From assembly GCA_030403585.1 (NCBI GenBank), contig JAUEPE010000022.1, forward strand, positions 37,833 through 101,832: a DNA stretch of 64,000 nt, written 5' to 3'. The notes under the pieces are model-generated. The model ran no database searches. It saw nothing but the letters and a program-made list of their open reading frames with translations, and was not told the DNA's origin. This document shows, piece by piece, positions 17,501-24,332 of the stretch. The translations under genes and the position numbers were made by a program. The DNA comes from Frankia sp. RB7. Lineage in GTDB: Bacteria; Pseudomonadota; Alphaproteobacteria; Rhizobiales; Xanthobacteraceae. Position 1 is the stretch's first letter, and the number at the start of each line of letters is the position of its first letter.

Positions 17501-18032
17501 TCGCGGTGCCATTTATGCTCGCCGGACCGATCGTCGGGCCGATGAATTCGCAACCGCCTAGATCGGTCTCAGGTCCCGGAACGAAGTCGATCACCGCGAT
17601 ATCGAGCGCCCTTGCGACGTCACGACTCGGTGAGTTCATGTCGGCCCGGGTGACCAGCGCCGTCAGCTTCAATTCACTGAAATAGCGTTGCAGTTCATCC
17701 GCCGTCAGGTCGGGGTTGATCGGGACGCAGGCACAGCTTGATGCGACCGCGATGAGAGCCAACGCGCTGTCGGCACCGCGCGGCAGTGCAACAGCTGTGC
17801 GGTCGGCAGGTGCAATGCCGAGCCCGCGCAGCGTTTGGATGAGGTGCGCTATCCTGGCGCCGAGCGCGGCATAAGTCAGCGGCGGCCGGCCGGGGGCGAG
17901 CAGAGCGGGCGCCGCCGGCATCGTTCGCGCGTGGAACGCGAGAAGGCCGCCGATAGTGGCAAACGTATTGGTTTCGGCGCCCGCGTCTGCCGATCCCTGT
18001 CCCGCTCCGGATGCAATCTCCGACAACGCCAT
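11595..18032 (-). CDS. Nonribosomal peptide synthetase, ligase-PCP-C-A-PCP-C
   Basis: A megasynthetase of about 2,145 residues (positions below are for the longer reading from TTG 18065; subtract 11 for the ATG). An N-terminal AMP-forming ligase (30-525; LTSGTAARPKMVP, YGMTEAASQ) resembles acyl-CoA ligases. Then come carrier 1 (Ser581 in FALGADSLAV), condensation 1 (HHLVTDG near 771), adenylation (LIYTSGSSGAPKG near 1245, YRTGDLARR, NAHGKLDR), carrier 2 (Ser1649 in DLGGHSLL) and condensation 2 (LHHAIADGWS near 1848). There is no epimerase, thioesterase or reductase. The logic predicts loading of a carboxylic acid, condensation with one adenylated unit, and a terminal C domain that may release the product onto a free amine. 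By hand alignment the usual Asp235 of the A domain is Val. The start is uncertain: ATG 18032 has AAGGGA directly against it. Confidence 0.93.
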   Translation of the reverse strand: MALSEIASGAGQGSADAGAETNTFATIGGLLAFHARTMPAAPALLAPGRPPLTYAALGARIAHLIQTLRGLGIAPADRTAVALPRGADSALALIAVASSCACVPINPDLTADELQRYFSELKLTALVTRADMNSPSRDVARALDIAVIDFVPGPETDLGGCEFIGPTIGPASINGTASAEDDAFILLTSGTAARPKMVPLTHQNVCLSAQNAGRVLSLTSQDRLLNALPLFHAHGLISGLLTALAAGSSVIVTGGFDAPSFFGWMRDLRPTWYTAVPTIHRALLTTAEANPERARASSLRVIRSASSSLAPTILNGLEALFGVPVLETYGMTEAASQIAANPFELRKIGSVGRAAGPEIAIMDETGRALASGERGEIMLRGANMSRGYYNDEAATQAAFRDGWFRTGDLGYLDADGYLFIVGRIKDVINRGGQKVSPLEVEEVLLAHPAVLEAGVFAVPHAKLGENVAAVVVLRQDSEATSDQLRQFARKRLAAYKVPSLIRNVTALPKGASGKVKRNALADLISAAHDDDETQLPRNSLETQLAEIWANLLELPGVGVDQDVFALGADSLAVTQMRSRLRERFNVDFSFEDIFDCTTVGALAARLKTTAHRDAMLPAWRPEASEGDAPLSFQQQRMYVLSRLDPTRYNYNVVEVALLKGEVGIAALQASLASICARHEALRSAFVEHEGEPVQRVLEAPPLFERIKLRLCPSHRRTAVVRREALKLAQHPFDLGREPPLKVTLLSFDKSSHALVVNVHHLVTDGWSQRLFWEALAAGYSAARKGSTTMLPSPGFQYRDFARWQQGWAQTPAAKEQLDYWRTQLDGVTTLPLRTDRPRPEIWSGHGARHYFEFSKALSADIRALSQDQGVTPFMALLAVFQCLLFRHTAHEDVATGSLIANRNQIESERLIGLFANTLILRNDFGGDPTFGEMLRRVRQVTLDAYRNQDLPIEEVLRALQIARRNDGNPLFRIMFILQNASIEAARFPGLSTRRLEIDPEVARFDITLELVEAEGRFTGFFEYATDLFDAGTIEGMADQFKTLLKAAIANPEQRISRLPLLTEAERRLLPTKGRPANFATCGNLCQRFERQAKKTPNAVAISDGRLSLSYRELARRSQTIARWLAREGVGAETVVALLADRGPDLLAAMIAIQRIGAAFLNLDPEQPPARLATMLGSSCATVLLTGHAQSAMVDALLEPLVTRIQVAGLEDAIALESTKPARAARRTSASLAYLIYTSGSSGAPKGVMIEQRGLSNHLASLIAELGLTSKDVIAQTAPQSFVISVWQFLAGPMVGARVHVCGNSVVQDPMLLAREIEREGITVLEIVPSLLRVILERLDEAPMLRAFAKLRLLISTGEPLPVELCRAWFARCPKVPLINAYGASECSDDVSLHRLTRAPDTATTNAPVGAPLPNTQLYVLDPNLEPQPIGVVGELCIGGAGVGRGYVNDPAQSRQRFIPDPFARQQGSRLYRTGDLARRRADGTIECLGRADLQVKVRGYRIELKEIEAALADHASVRAGIVESRRDANGGVRLIAHVVARAGSQISASELRDFLRSRLPVHAIPSAFLFLDQVPLNAHGKLDRSALLAPAQQETAGTEAAVPARRFTEKVLSDIWIDLLKVESLGVTDNFFDLGGHSLLAGQAMARVARALGVSLPIKAIFEAPTIEELARRVDEAVATKPQKPAAGVPRLADSGPPKLSIAQDQMMRIEQNLPDLPLFNLPFAFQLEGPIDPRMLAQAIDDIVRRHESLRTAFGWNGEEPVSRIIAPAALGPVLTVETIGDGRPHNNKRRKALELRKIELLIVQETYTPVDAARAPLLRARLLRLQPEDHILLLTLHHAIADGWSIGVLFEELSNRYAALAGHPSAPLPRMPLAFSDVARWQHWWCGTEAARRQAADWAETLRGSAPLFDSKARPGASTGHHPLSLERDLVARLTAYARQHNATLFMCLLTGLKALLLARTGRTDISVATAMANRTQPDTEGIVGPFENTVIVRSRITPDLSFTQALGRVRQSVLEAHARQELPFNILADHLEQEGIDPASLLQVYFTLQNPLRQPLDLPDVAVRSIGNVAREGQPVLPVDQTWLSLMLKERPTGITGSCNYKSDLLDGALVGAWMEDLVALLGAAMTQPNAPLDRLLTRRAA

Positions 18033-18149
18033 TCCCTTTTGATCCGATTGGGCTATTCTTCCCAAGAGTTAGGGAACGCGTCCAGTCTGAGGTGAAGTTT
18101 TGGCCCCAAAATCTGTGGTTGAGGGACCTAAAGCCTTTCGGCGGGGGGA

Positions 18150-21100
18150 GTGTCGGGCGGGATCACCATGCTGGAGAAAGAGCCGGGGACGGAAGTCGGG
18201 TTGAAGCGTTGGCTCGAAGGCATCGGTCTCGGCCATTACACCGATCTATTCGCGCAACACCGCCTCGATCTCGACGTCATGGGAGACCTGACCGAGGCTG
18301 ATCTTGCCGAGCTCGGATTGCCGCTCGGCGATCGCAAGCGGCTGCAGCGGGCGATGGCCGCGCTGTTCCAGGCCGAGACGGCGGAGGCGCCCGTCGTGCC
18401 GGCGCACCCGCCGACCCGCACGGAGGTCGGCGCCGAGCGGCGCCAGCTCACCACCATGTTCTGCGACATGGTCGATTCCACCGCGCTCTCCGCCCAGTTC
18501 GATCCGGAGGACGTGCGCGACATGATCGCGAGCTTCCGCGAGACCTGCGTGCGCGTGGTCAAGCATTACGAGGGCTTTGCCGCCCGCTTCGTCGGCGACG
18601 GCATTCTGGTCTATTTCGGCTATCCGACCGCGCATGAAGACGACGCCGAGCGCTCGGTGCGCGCCGGACTCGAGATCGTGCGGGTGCTCTCGACGGCGCG
18701 CGCGATCGAGCCGCGCGGCGCGCTCAGCCACGCGCCCGCCGTCCGCATCGGCATCGCGACCGGCCTCGTCGTGGTCGGCGACCTCGTCGGCCAGGGCACC
18801 GAAGAGCGTGATTCCGCGGTCGGCGAAACCGTCAATCTGGCCGCGCGCCTGCAGGCGCTGGCGCCGCCCAACGGCGTGGTGATCTCGTCTTCGACGCAGT
18901 CGTTGCTGAAGGGGAAGTTCGACTACCGCAATCTCGGCGCGCATGCGCTGAAGGGTATCTCGGAGAAGGCACAGGCCTGGCACGTCGTGCGCGCCACGCG
19001 CGTCGAGACGCGCTTTGCGGCTGCCATGGGCACGCGGCTGACCCCGCTCGTCAACCGCGAGGAGGAAATCGCGCTGCTGATGGGACGCTGGCAGCAGGTC
19101 AAGGAGGGCGACGGCCAGGTCGTCGTCAAGTTCGGCGAGCCAGGTATCGGCAAGTCGCGCATCATCCAGGAAATCTTCGAGCGGATATCAGGCGACCGGC
19201 ACGGGCAGGTGTCGTTCCAGTGCTCCCCCTACTACACCTCCACCGCGTTCTATCCGTTCTCCGAGCAGCTCAAATTCTCCCTTGGTCTCGACCGCGAAGA
19301 CGCGTCCGCGCTTTCGCTGGCCAGCCTGGAGAATGCGATTGCCGCCGCGCACGGCGATATCGAGCAGGTGGCGCCACTGCTTGCCGCGCTGTTGTCGATC
19401 CCGACAGGGGAGCGCTATCCGCCGCTCGAGCTGTCGCCGCAGCAGCAGAAGGACGCGACCGTCGCGGCGCTCGTCAACCACTTCCTGGGCCTCGCGCGCG
19501 AGATGCCGATGGTGATGGCCTTCGAGGATCTGCACTGGATCGATCCGACCTCGCGCGAGGTGATCGACGTCCTGGTCGACCGGGTGCAGAACCGGCCGAT
19601 CCTTGCGGTCATCACCGCACGCTCCGAATTCCAGCCGAGCTGGAACGCGCATTCGCACATCACGACGCTGGTGCTGAACCGGTTGAGCCGGCCGTTGCGC
19701 GCGACGCTGGTCGAGCGCGTCGCCGGGCGCGAGCTTCCCAAGGAGGTCGTCGAGGAGATCATCGTCAAGACCGACGGCGTGCCGCTGTTCCTGGAGGAAT
19801 TGACCAAGACGGTTCTCGAGTCCGACCTCCTGACCGAGCGGCATGGGCGCTACGTGCTGTCTGGCCCGTGGCGGCAACTCGCGATCCCGGCGACGCTGAC
19901 GGATTCACTGATGGCGCGTCTCGACCGGATGGGGCCGTTCAAGCGGATCGCGCAGATCGGCGCCACGATCGGCCGCGAGTTCTCCTACGAGACCCTGCAT
20001 GCGGTCGCCAACACGCCGGCGGAGCAGATCGAGGCGGCGCTGACGCACCTTGAGGAGGCCGGCCTGATCATGCGGCGCGGCCATCCGCCGGACGCGCTCT
20101 ACTCCTTCAAGCATGTGATGATCCAGAACGCGGCGCATGCGAGCCTGTTGCATAGCGAGCGGCGCAAGCTGCATGCGAGCATCGCCCAGGTGCTCGCCGA
20201 GATGTACCCGGAGAAGACCGAGCGCGAGCCGGAGTTGCTCGCCCACCATCTCACCGAGTCCGGCCAGAGCGAGGGGGCGGCGAGCTTCTGGCTCAAGGCC
20301 GGCAAACAGGCGGCCAAGAGCGGCGCCAATCTCGAGGCGATCGGCCATCTGCGCCGGGGTTTGAGCGTGGTGCAGGCCAATTCCCGCATGCAGGGAGCCG
20401 ACGAGATGGAGCTCGAGTTGCGGATCGCGCTCGGCAACGCGCTGATCGCCGCCAAGGGCTACGCGGTGCAGGAGGTCGAGGAGAACTACATCCGCGCCCT
20501 CGAACTCGGCCAGCAGCTCGACGACGACGAAAAGGCCTTTGCCGCCACCCGCGGGCTCTGGGTCTGCCATTTCATCCGCGCCGATCTCACCCGCGCACAT
20601 GATCTCAGCGTCGAGCTGTTGAAATTCGCCAAGCGCGAGCGGCTGAACGAGCAAGCGCAGCCGGCGCAGCAGACCGGCTATCTGATCGAGGCGCATCGCT
20701 CGATCGCGATGACGATGCTCTATCGCGGGCGCTTCGCCGCCGCGCGGCATCATCTGCACCGTTGCATCAATCTCTACAGCCCCGATCTGCACTCCGACCT
20801 GATGGAGCGTCACGGCACCGATCCCGGTGTCGTCTCGCTGTCCTATCTCGGCTATCTCCTGTGGTTCCTCGGCCAGCCTGACGCGGCGCGGCAGCACAGC
20901 GAGCAGGCAATCCTGCATGCGGAGAAGATCCGCCATCCTTTTTCGCTGGCCTTCGCATTGGTGTTCGGCGCCTATCTCTGCCAGCATCTGCGCGATATCG
21001 AGGGCACGCGCGACCACGCCAACCGCGCCATGATCATCGCCACCGAGCACAATTTCCTGCACTGGAAGCAGCAGGCCGCGATCCTGCGCGGCTGGGCGCT

Positions 21101-21632
21101 GGCCCAGCTCGGCGAGGCCGACGAGGGCATCAGCCAGATGCGCTTCGGCCTCGACGAATACGAGGCGATGGATTCCTGGCTTGCCGGCTGCTGGTTCCGC
21201 TGCCTGCTCGCGGAGGCCTATGCCAAGGTCGGCATGCGCGAAGCCGCCTTGCGCGCGCTGGACGGTGCGCTTGCGACCGCAAGACGGACCGGCGATCACT
21301 CCTACCTCGCCGAGGTCTATCGCCTGCAAGGCGAGATCACCCTGTCGGACGGCAATCCGGCCTCGGTGCAGGAGGCGGAGGATCTGTTCGGCCTGTCGCT
21401 GGAGACGGCGCGCAAGCAGGGCGCGCTGTCCTGGGAGCTCAGAACTGCCGTCAGCCTCGCAAGGCTGTCGCACGAAACCGGCAAGCGCGAACACGCCACT
21501 CTGTTGCTCGTTCCGATCGTCGGCAAGTTCAACGAGGGATTTTTGACGCCGGACCTGAAGCTGGCCATGCAGCTCGTGCATGAGCTCGGCGGGGACACGC
21601 CCGTCCGTCAGCAGGCTGATCCGGTGAAATGA
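18150..21632 (+). CDS. SAM domain-class III adenylate/guanylate cyclase-AAA ATPase-helical repeat protein
   Basis: A 1,160-residue signalling protein. Residues 8-70 form a SAM domain (LKRWLEGIGLGHYTDLFAQH). Residues 93-270 are a class III cyclase catalytic domain with the two metal Asp motifs (FCDMVDSTALS and RFVGDGILVYFG). A STAND/AAA-type ATPase follows, with Walker A GEPGIGKSR near 329 and Walker B VMAFEDLHWID near 456. From about 640 to the end it is TPR-like helical repeats. The architecture is that of large regulatory cyclases, probably making cAMP in response to protein or nucleotide binding. GTG 18150 is used; ATG 18168 is an alternative. It is divergent from the NRPS and overlaps the next gene by ATGA. 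Confidence 0.9.
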   Translation: MSGGITMLEKEPGTEVGLKRWLEGIGLGHYTDLFAQHRLDLDVMGDLTEADLAELGLPLGDRKRLQRAMAALFQAETAEAPVVPAHPPTRTEVGAERRQLTTMFCDMVDSTALSAQFDPEDVRDMIASFRETCVRVVKHYEGFAARFVGDGILVYFGYPTAHEDDAERSVRAGLEIVRVLSTARAIEPRGALSHAPAVRIGIATGLVVVGDLVGQGTEERDSAVGETVNLAARLQALAPPNGVVISSSTQSLLKGKFDYRNLGAHALKGISEKAQAWHVVRATRVETRFAAAMGTRLTPLVNREEEIALLMGRWQQVKEGDGQVVVKFGEPGIGKSRIIQEIFERISGDRHGQVSFQCSPYYTSTAFYPFSEQLKFSLGLDREDASALSLASLENAIAAAHGDIEQVAPLLAALLSIPTGERYPPLELSPQQQKDATVAALVNHFLGLAREMPMVMAFEDLHWIDPTSREVIDVLVDRVQNRPILAVITARSEFQPSWNAHSHITTLVLNRLSRPLRATLVERVAGRELPKEVVEEIIVKTDGVPLFLEELTKTVLESDLLTERHGRYVLSGPWRQLAIPATLTDSLMARLDRMGPFKRIAQIGATIGREFSYETLHAVANTPAEQIEAALTHLEEAGLIMRRGHPPDALYSFKHVMIQNAAHASLLHSERRKLHASIAQVLAEMYPEKTEREPELLAHHLTESGQSEGAASFWLKAGKQAAKSGANLEAIGHLRRGLSVVQANSRMQGADEMELELRIALGNALIAAKGYAVQEVEENYIRALELGQQLDDDEKAFAATRGLWVCHFIRADLTRAHDLSVELLKFAKRERLNEQAQPAQQTGYLIEAHRSIAMTMLYRGRFAAARHHLHRCINLYSPDLHSDLMERHGTDPGVVSLSYLGYLLWFLGQPDAARQHSEQAILHAEKIRHPFSLAFALVFGAYLCQHLRDIEGTRDHANRAMIIATEHNFLHWKQQAAILRGWALAQLGEADEGISQMRFGLDEYEAMDSWLAGCWFRCLLAEAYAKVGMREAALRALDGALATARRTGDHSYLAEVYRLQGEITLSDGNPASVQEAEDLFGLSLETARKQGALSWELRTAVSLARLSHETGKREHATLLLVPIVGKFNEGFLTPDLKLAMQLVHELGGDTPVRQQADPVK

Positions 21633-22423
21633 GCGATCTTTCCGCCGCGCGTGCGCGCTATGTCGAGTTGATTGCGAAGCGGGAACGACTTTCCTCGCCG
21701 CGCCTGCTTGCAGCGCTCGCGGCGGTGCCGCGCGAAAATTTTCTGGCGAAGGGACCCTGGCGTATCAAGAGCGAAGCGGCGCGCAGCTATCGCCTGACGC
21801 CTGACGCCGACCCCGTCCATCTCTACGACAATGTGCTGGTTGCGATCGATGCACGCCGCAAGCTCGATACCGGACTGCCGAGCCTGTGGGCGCATTTCAT
21901 CGATTTGCTCGGCGTCGGGGAGAAGGCCCGCGTGGTCCAGATCGGTTGTGGGCTCGGCTATTTCTCGGCGATCCTGTCAGAGATCGTCGGCCCGAAAGGC
22001 AGGGTGCAGGCGATCGAATGCGACGAGCGACTCGCGGTGCGTGCCGCGGCCTATCTTCGCGCCTATCGGAATGTCGAAATTATCAACGGCGACGGCTGCA
22101 GCGATATCAGCGAGCCGGCCGACGTCATCATCGTGCATGCCGGCTTCTCGCATCCGCATCCGCTCTGGCTTCAATCGCTCCGCCCGCGCGGCCGCCTGCT
22201 GGTGCCGGTGACGCAGCAAAACCGCGAGGGTGCGGCCCTCAAGATCACGCGCAAGGGCAAGGGATTCGAGGCCGAGGCGGTGCAGCAGATCCGGATCTTT
22301 CCCGGCCATGGCCGCGGTGTGACGGCGCTCGACGACCGCGTCGCCGACTGGTGGCAGCGCGCATCGTCGCTGGCGCCGCTGCGCTTTCGCGCGATCGAGC
22401 AGGGGCTGCCCATAGGGAGATGA
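21629..22423 (+). CDS. Protein-L-isoaspartate O-methyltransferase-like SAM-dependent methyltransferase
   Basis: A 264-residue protein. Its N-terminal helix and the segment LLAALAAVPRENFL are PCMT-like, and the SAM-binding motif I is VVQIGCGLGYFSAIL near residue 100, followed by the acidic VQAIECDE. The C-terminal region (LRPRGRLLVPVTQ) also matches the PCMT fold. The usual DGSGYQ of true isoaspartyl repair enzymes is absent, so the substrate may differ. ATG 21629 overlaps the TGA of the upstream cyclase, indicating coupled translation and possibly joint regulation. Confidence 0.8.
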   Translation: MSDLSAARARYVELIAKRERLSSPRLLAALAAVPRENFLAKGPWRIKSEAARSYRLTPDADPVHLYDNVLVAIDARRKLDTGLPSLWAHFIDLLGVGEKARVVQIGCGLGYFSAILSEIVGPKGRVQAIECDERLAVRAAAYLRAYRNVEIINGDGCSDISEPADVIIVHAGFSHPHPLWLQSLRPRGRLLVPVTQQNREGAALKITRKGKGFEAEAVQQIRIFPGHGRGVTALDDRVADWWQRASSLAPLRFRAIEQGLPIGR

Positions 22424-22486
22424 GTTAATTATTTGATATCATTTCTTTTTTTTAAGATCGCCTTGTTTTTCTGTTGAATGCGTGAT

Positions 22487-22503
22487 CTACGTGAATTATG
22501 TAG
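22487..22503. promoter_or_regulatory. 17-bp near-palindrome upstream of the toxin-antitoxin pair
   Basis: CTACGTGAATTATGTAG is a palindrome with one mismatched pair, 31 bp upstream of the antitoxin ATG, in an AT-rich leader unlike the flanking DNA. A second local feature is the repeated GTAGT-N2/3-GTGAC at 22500-22511 and 22518-22530. Phd/YefM-type antitoxins repress their own promoter through such sites, so this is a candidate operator (inference). Confidence 0.4.
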
Positions 22504-22533
22504 TTCGTGACTTTGATGTAGTATGGTGACCCT

Positions 22534-22800
22534 ATGCGAGATTTGAAAGAGTTCAGCGCGCAGGACCTCCAAAGGAAGCTGGGCGAGGTTCAAGATGCCG
22601 CGCTCGTTGCGCCGATCGCGATCACGCATCGTGGCCGGCGCCGGCATGTCATGATGTCGATCGACGAGTTCAATCGCCTCGAACGAGCCGCCAACACGAG
22701 GGTCTACGGGATCGGAGAATTACCGGCCGATCTGGCCGAGGACCTTGCCACTGTCGAGATGGATTCCCGGCACGACCACCTGGACAAGCTGCTTGACTAG
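22534..22800 (+). CDS. Phd/YefM-type antitoxin
   Basis: An 88-residue protein with the Phd/YefM fold: a DNA-binding N-terminal half with LKEFSAQDLQRKLGEVQDAAL and the strand pair APIAITHRGRRRHVMMSIDEFNRLER, which is the family's hallmark, and a C-terminal acidic tail (DLAEDLATVEMDSRHDHLDKLL) expected to wrap and neutralise the toxin. It precedes a PemK-like gene by 12 bp, the standard antitoxin-first order. The leader is AT-rich and contains a near-palindrome. The pair is likely autoregulated. The low GC upstream may mark acquisition by transfer. Confidence 0.85.
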   Translation: MRDLKEFSAQDLQRKLGEVQDAALVAPIAITHRGRRRHVMMSIDEFNRLERAANTRVYGIGELPADLAEDLATVEMDSRHDHLDKLLD

Positions 22801-22812
22801 GCGGGTGGCAGC

Positions 22813-23280
22813 TTGAGCGAGGCGCTACCAGTACCCGAGCCGGGTATGGTTGTTCGCTTTGACTATCAGTGGGTGGATCGCAAGCAGCCCCGGAAGGATC
22901 GGCCTGCCTGTGTCGTTCTCGTCAAGATCCGGCCAGATCCGCGGCCGCCACGGGCGGCGAGCAAACCGGCCATTCTCAACGAAGTCATCTACCTTCCAGT
23001 CAGCACCAAGCCGCCGCGTGTGGATCAGGTTGCCGTGAAAATCCCGGATCAGGTTCGCCGTCATCTCGACCTTCCCGCCGAATCGTGGATCGTCATCTCC
23101 GAGTGCAACGTTCAGTTTTGGCCGAACGACTTGTCGCGTGTCCCGGGATCAGGAAAGTGGTTGTATGGATTTCTGCCTCCGCGCTTCTTTCGCGGCGTAC
23201 GCGATCGGCTCGTCGAAGAGTTGAAGAGCCAGCGGCTGAAGATGGAGAATGTGCACTACCTGCCGCCACGTTCCAGGTAG
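22813..23280 (+). CDS. PemK/MazF-like toxin (putative)
   Basis: A 155-residue protein with features of the CcdB/PemK barrel: an early strand GMVVRFDYQWVDRK, then RPACVVLVKIR and VIYLPVST, where the second corresponds to the R-P-x-h-h-h motif of MazF-like RNases, and a late segment SWIVISECNVQFWPNDL. It is longer than typical MazF (about 110 residues), having a basic C-terminal extension. Directly downstream of a Phd-type antitoxin, it is the presumed toxin, probably an mRNA interferase. The annotated start is TTG 22813, with ATG 22846 as alternative. Assignment rests on weak motif similarity plus operon position. Confidence 0.65.
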   Translation: MSEALPVPEPGMVVRFDYQWVDRKQPRKDRPACVVLVKIRPDPRPPRAASKPAILNEVIYLPVSTKPPRVDQVAVKIPDQVRRHLDLPAESWIVISECNVQFWPNDLSRVPGSGKWLYGFLPPRFFRGVRDRLVEELKSQRLKMENVHYLPPRSR

Positions 23281-23378
23281 CAGGTCACCGTTGCGCTTTA
23301 CCTTGATTCAGATTGTGAGTTTCCAGCGCCTCCCCGCGCTTGTACGAGTGCAGTTCGGCCGCCATTTGAGCACGCATC

Positions 23379-24329
23379 ATGCATTCCGTTGCCCTGCTGA
23401 CCGCCAGCTATGCCAAGGATATCGAGCGCTTCTCGCTGCTCAGCGAGAGCATCGACACCTGGTTGACGGGTTACACGCGGCATTATGTTCTCGTTAACGA
23501 TGAGGACGTGCCGCTGTTTACGCGGTTTGCGTCCGACAGGCGCGTCATCGTTCCGGCCTCGCGTTACCTGCCGAAATGGCTGTGGGCGCTGCCGCCGGGG
23601 CTCCAGTTCATCAGCAATCGCCGTGTCTGGCTGTCGCTGCTGTCGTCGCCAGTGCATGGCTGGCACATCCAGCAGATACTAAAGATCGCAGGCGTGCTCA
23701 ACGCGCCCGAGCAGCGCGTCTGTATTCTCGACTCGGACAATCTGTTCTTCCGCGAGTTCGACGTCGGCCAATATGCCGGCGCGGAGAAGACGCCGCTGTT
23801 TGTCACGCCCAAGGGGATCGACGCCGATCATCCCCTGCATGTGCTGTGGCTCCGCACCGCCGATCAGCTTCTTGGTGTCAAGGAACGCGCGTTCCCGGCG
23901 GACGATTATGTCGGCAACGCGCTGGTCTGGGACAAGGACGCCGCGCGGGCGATGATCGACGCCATTAAATCGGCGACGGGCCTGAGCTGGGCCTTAGCGC
24001 TGTGCCGGAAGAAGAAATTCTCCGAGTACCTGCTGTATGGAAACTTCGTCGCGAACTCGCCGGAACATCTGGCGGCACACCGGGTGACGGAAGACAGCAT
24101 CGCCGTCTCGCACTGGGACGATACCCGCCTCGATCGCGCGGCGATCGAAGCCTTGATGGCCGCCGCATCGCCCGAGCAGGTCGCGCTCTGCATCCAGTCC
24201 TATTCGTCGACTTCGATCGACGACATCCGCGACGTCTTCCGCCTGAATTCGCGCGACCGCCGCGGTCCGAGCCTGTCTCCCGACCATATGGGCGACACGA
24301 CCGCGTTCGAGACACCCAAAACGCGCTAG
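23379..24329 (+). CDS. DUF6492 family protein (glycosyltransferase-like)
   Basis: A 316-residue cytoplasmic protein resembling DUF6492, found in rhizobial polysaccharide loci. The N-terminus (VALLTASYAKDIERFSLLSESI) and the acidic motif ILDSDNLFFREFD near residue 120, a DxD-like sugar-nucleotide site, suggest a GT-A-type transferase. No membrane segment or signal peptide is seen. It converges on the GH10 gene 3 bp away, and the GT and flippase genes follow, so a role in surface glycan assembly is likely. Donor and acceptor are unknown. Confidence 0.75.
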   Translation: MHSVALLTASYAKDIERFSLLSESIDTWLTGYTRHYVLVNDEDVPLFTRFASDRRVIVPASRYLPKWLWALPPGLQFISNRRVWLSLLSSPVHGWHIQQILKIAGVLNAPEQRVCILDSDNLFFREFDVGQYAGAEKTPLFVTPKGIDADHPLHVLWLRTADQLLGVKERAFPADDYVGNALVWDKDAARAMIDAIKSATGLSWALALCRKKKFSEYLLYGNFVANSPEHLAAHRVTEDSIAVSHWDDTRLDRAAIEALMAAASPEQVALCIQSYSSTSIDDIRDVFRLNSRDRRGPSLSPDHMGDTTAFETPKTR

Positions 24330-24332
24330 ACT

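Noticed and set aside
19905..21581. Minus-strand reading frame of 558 codons
   Set aside because: Antisense to the helical-repeat region of the cyclase-ATPase; no recognisable domain.
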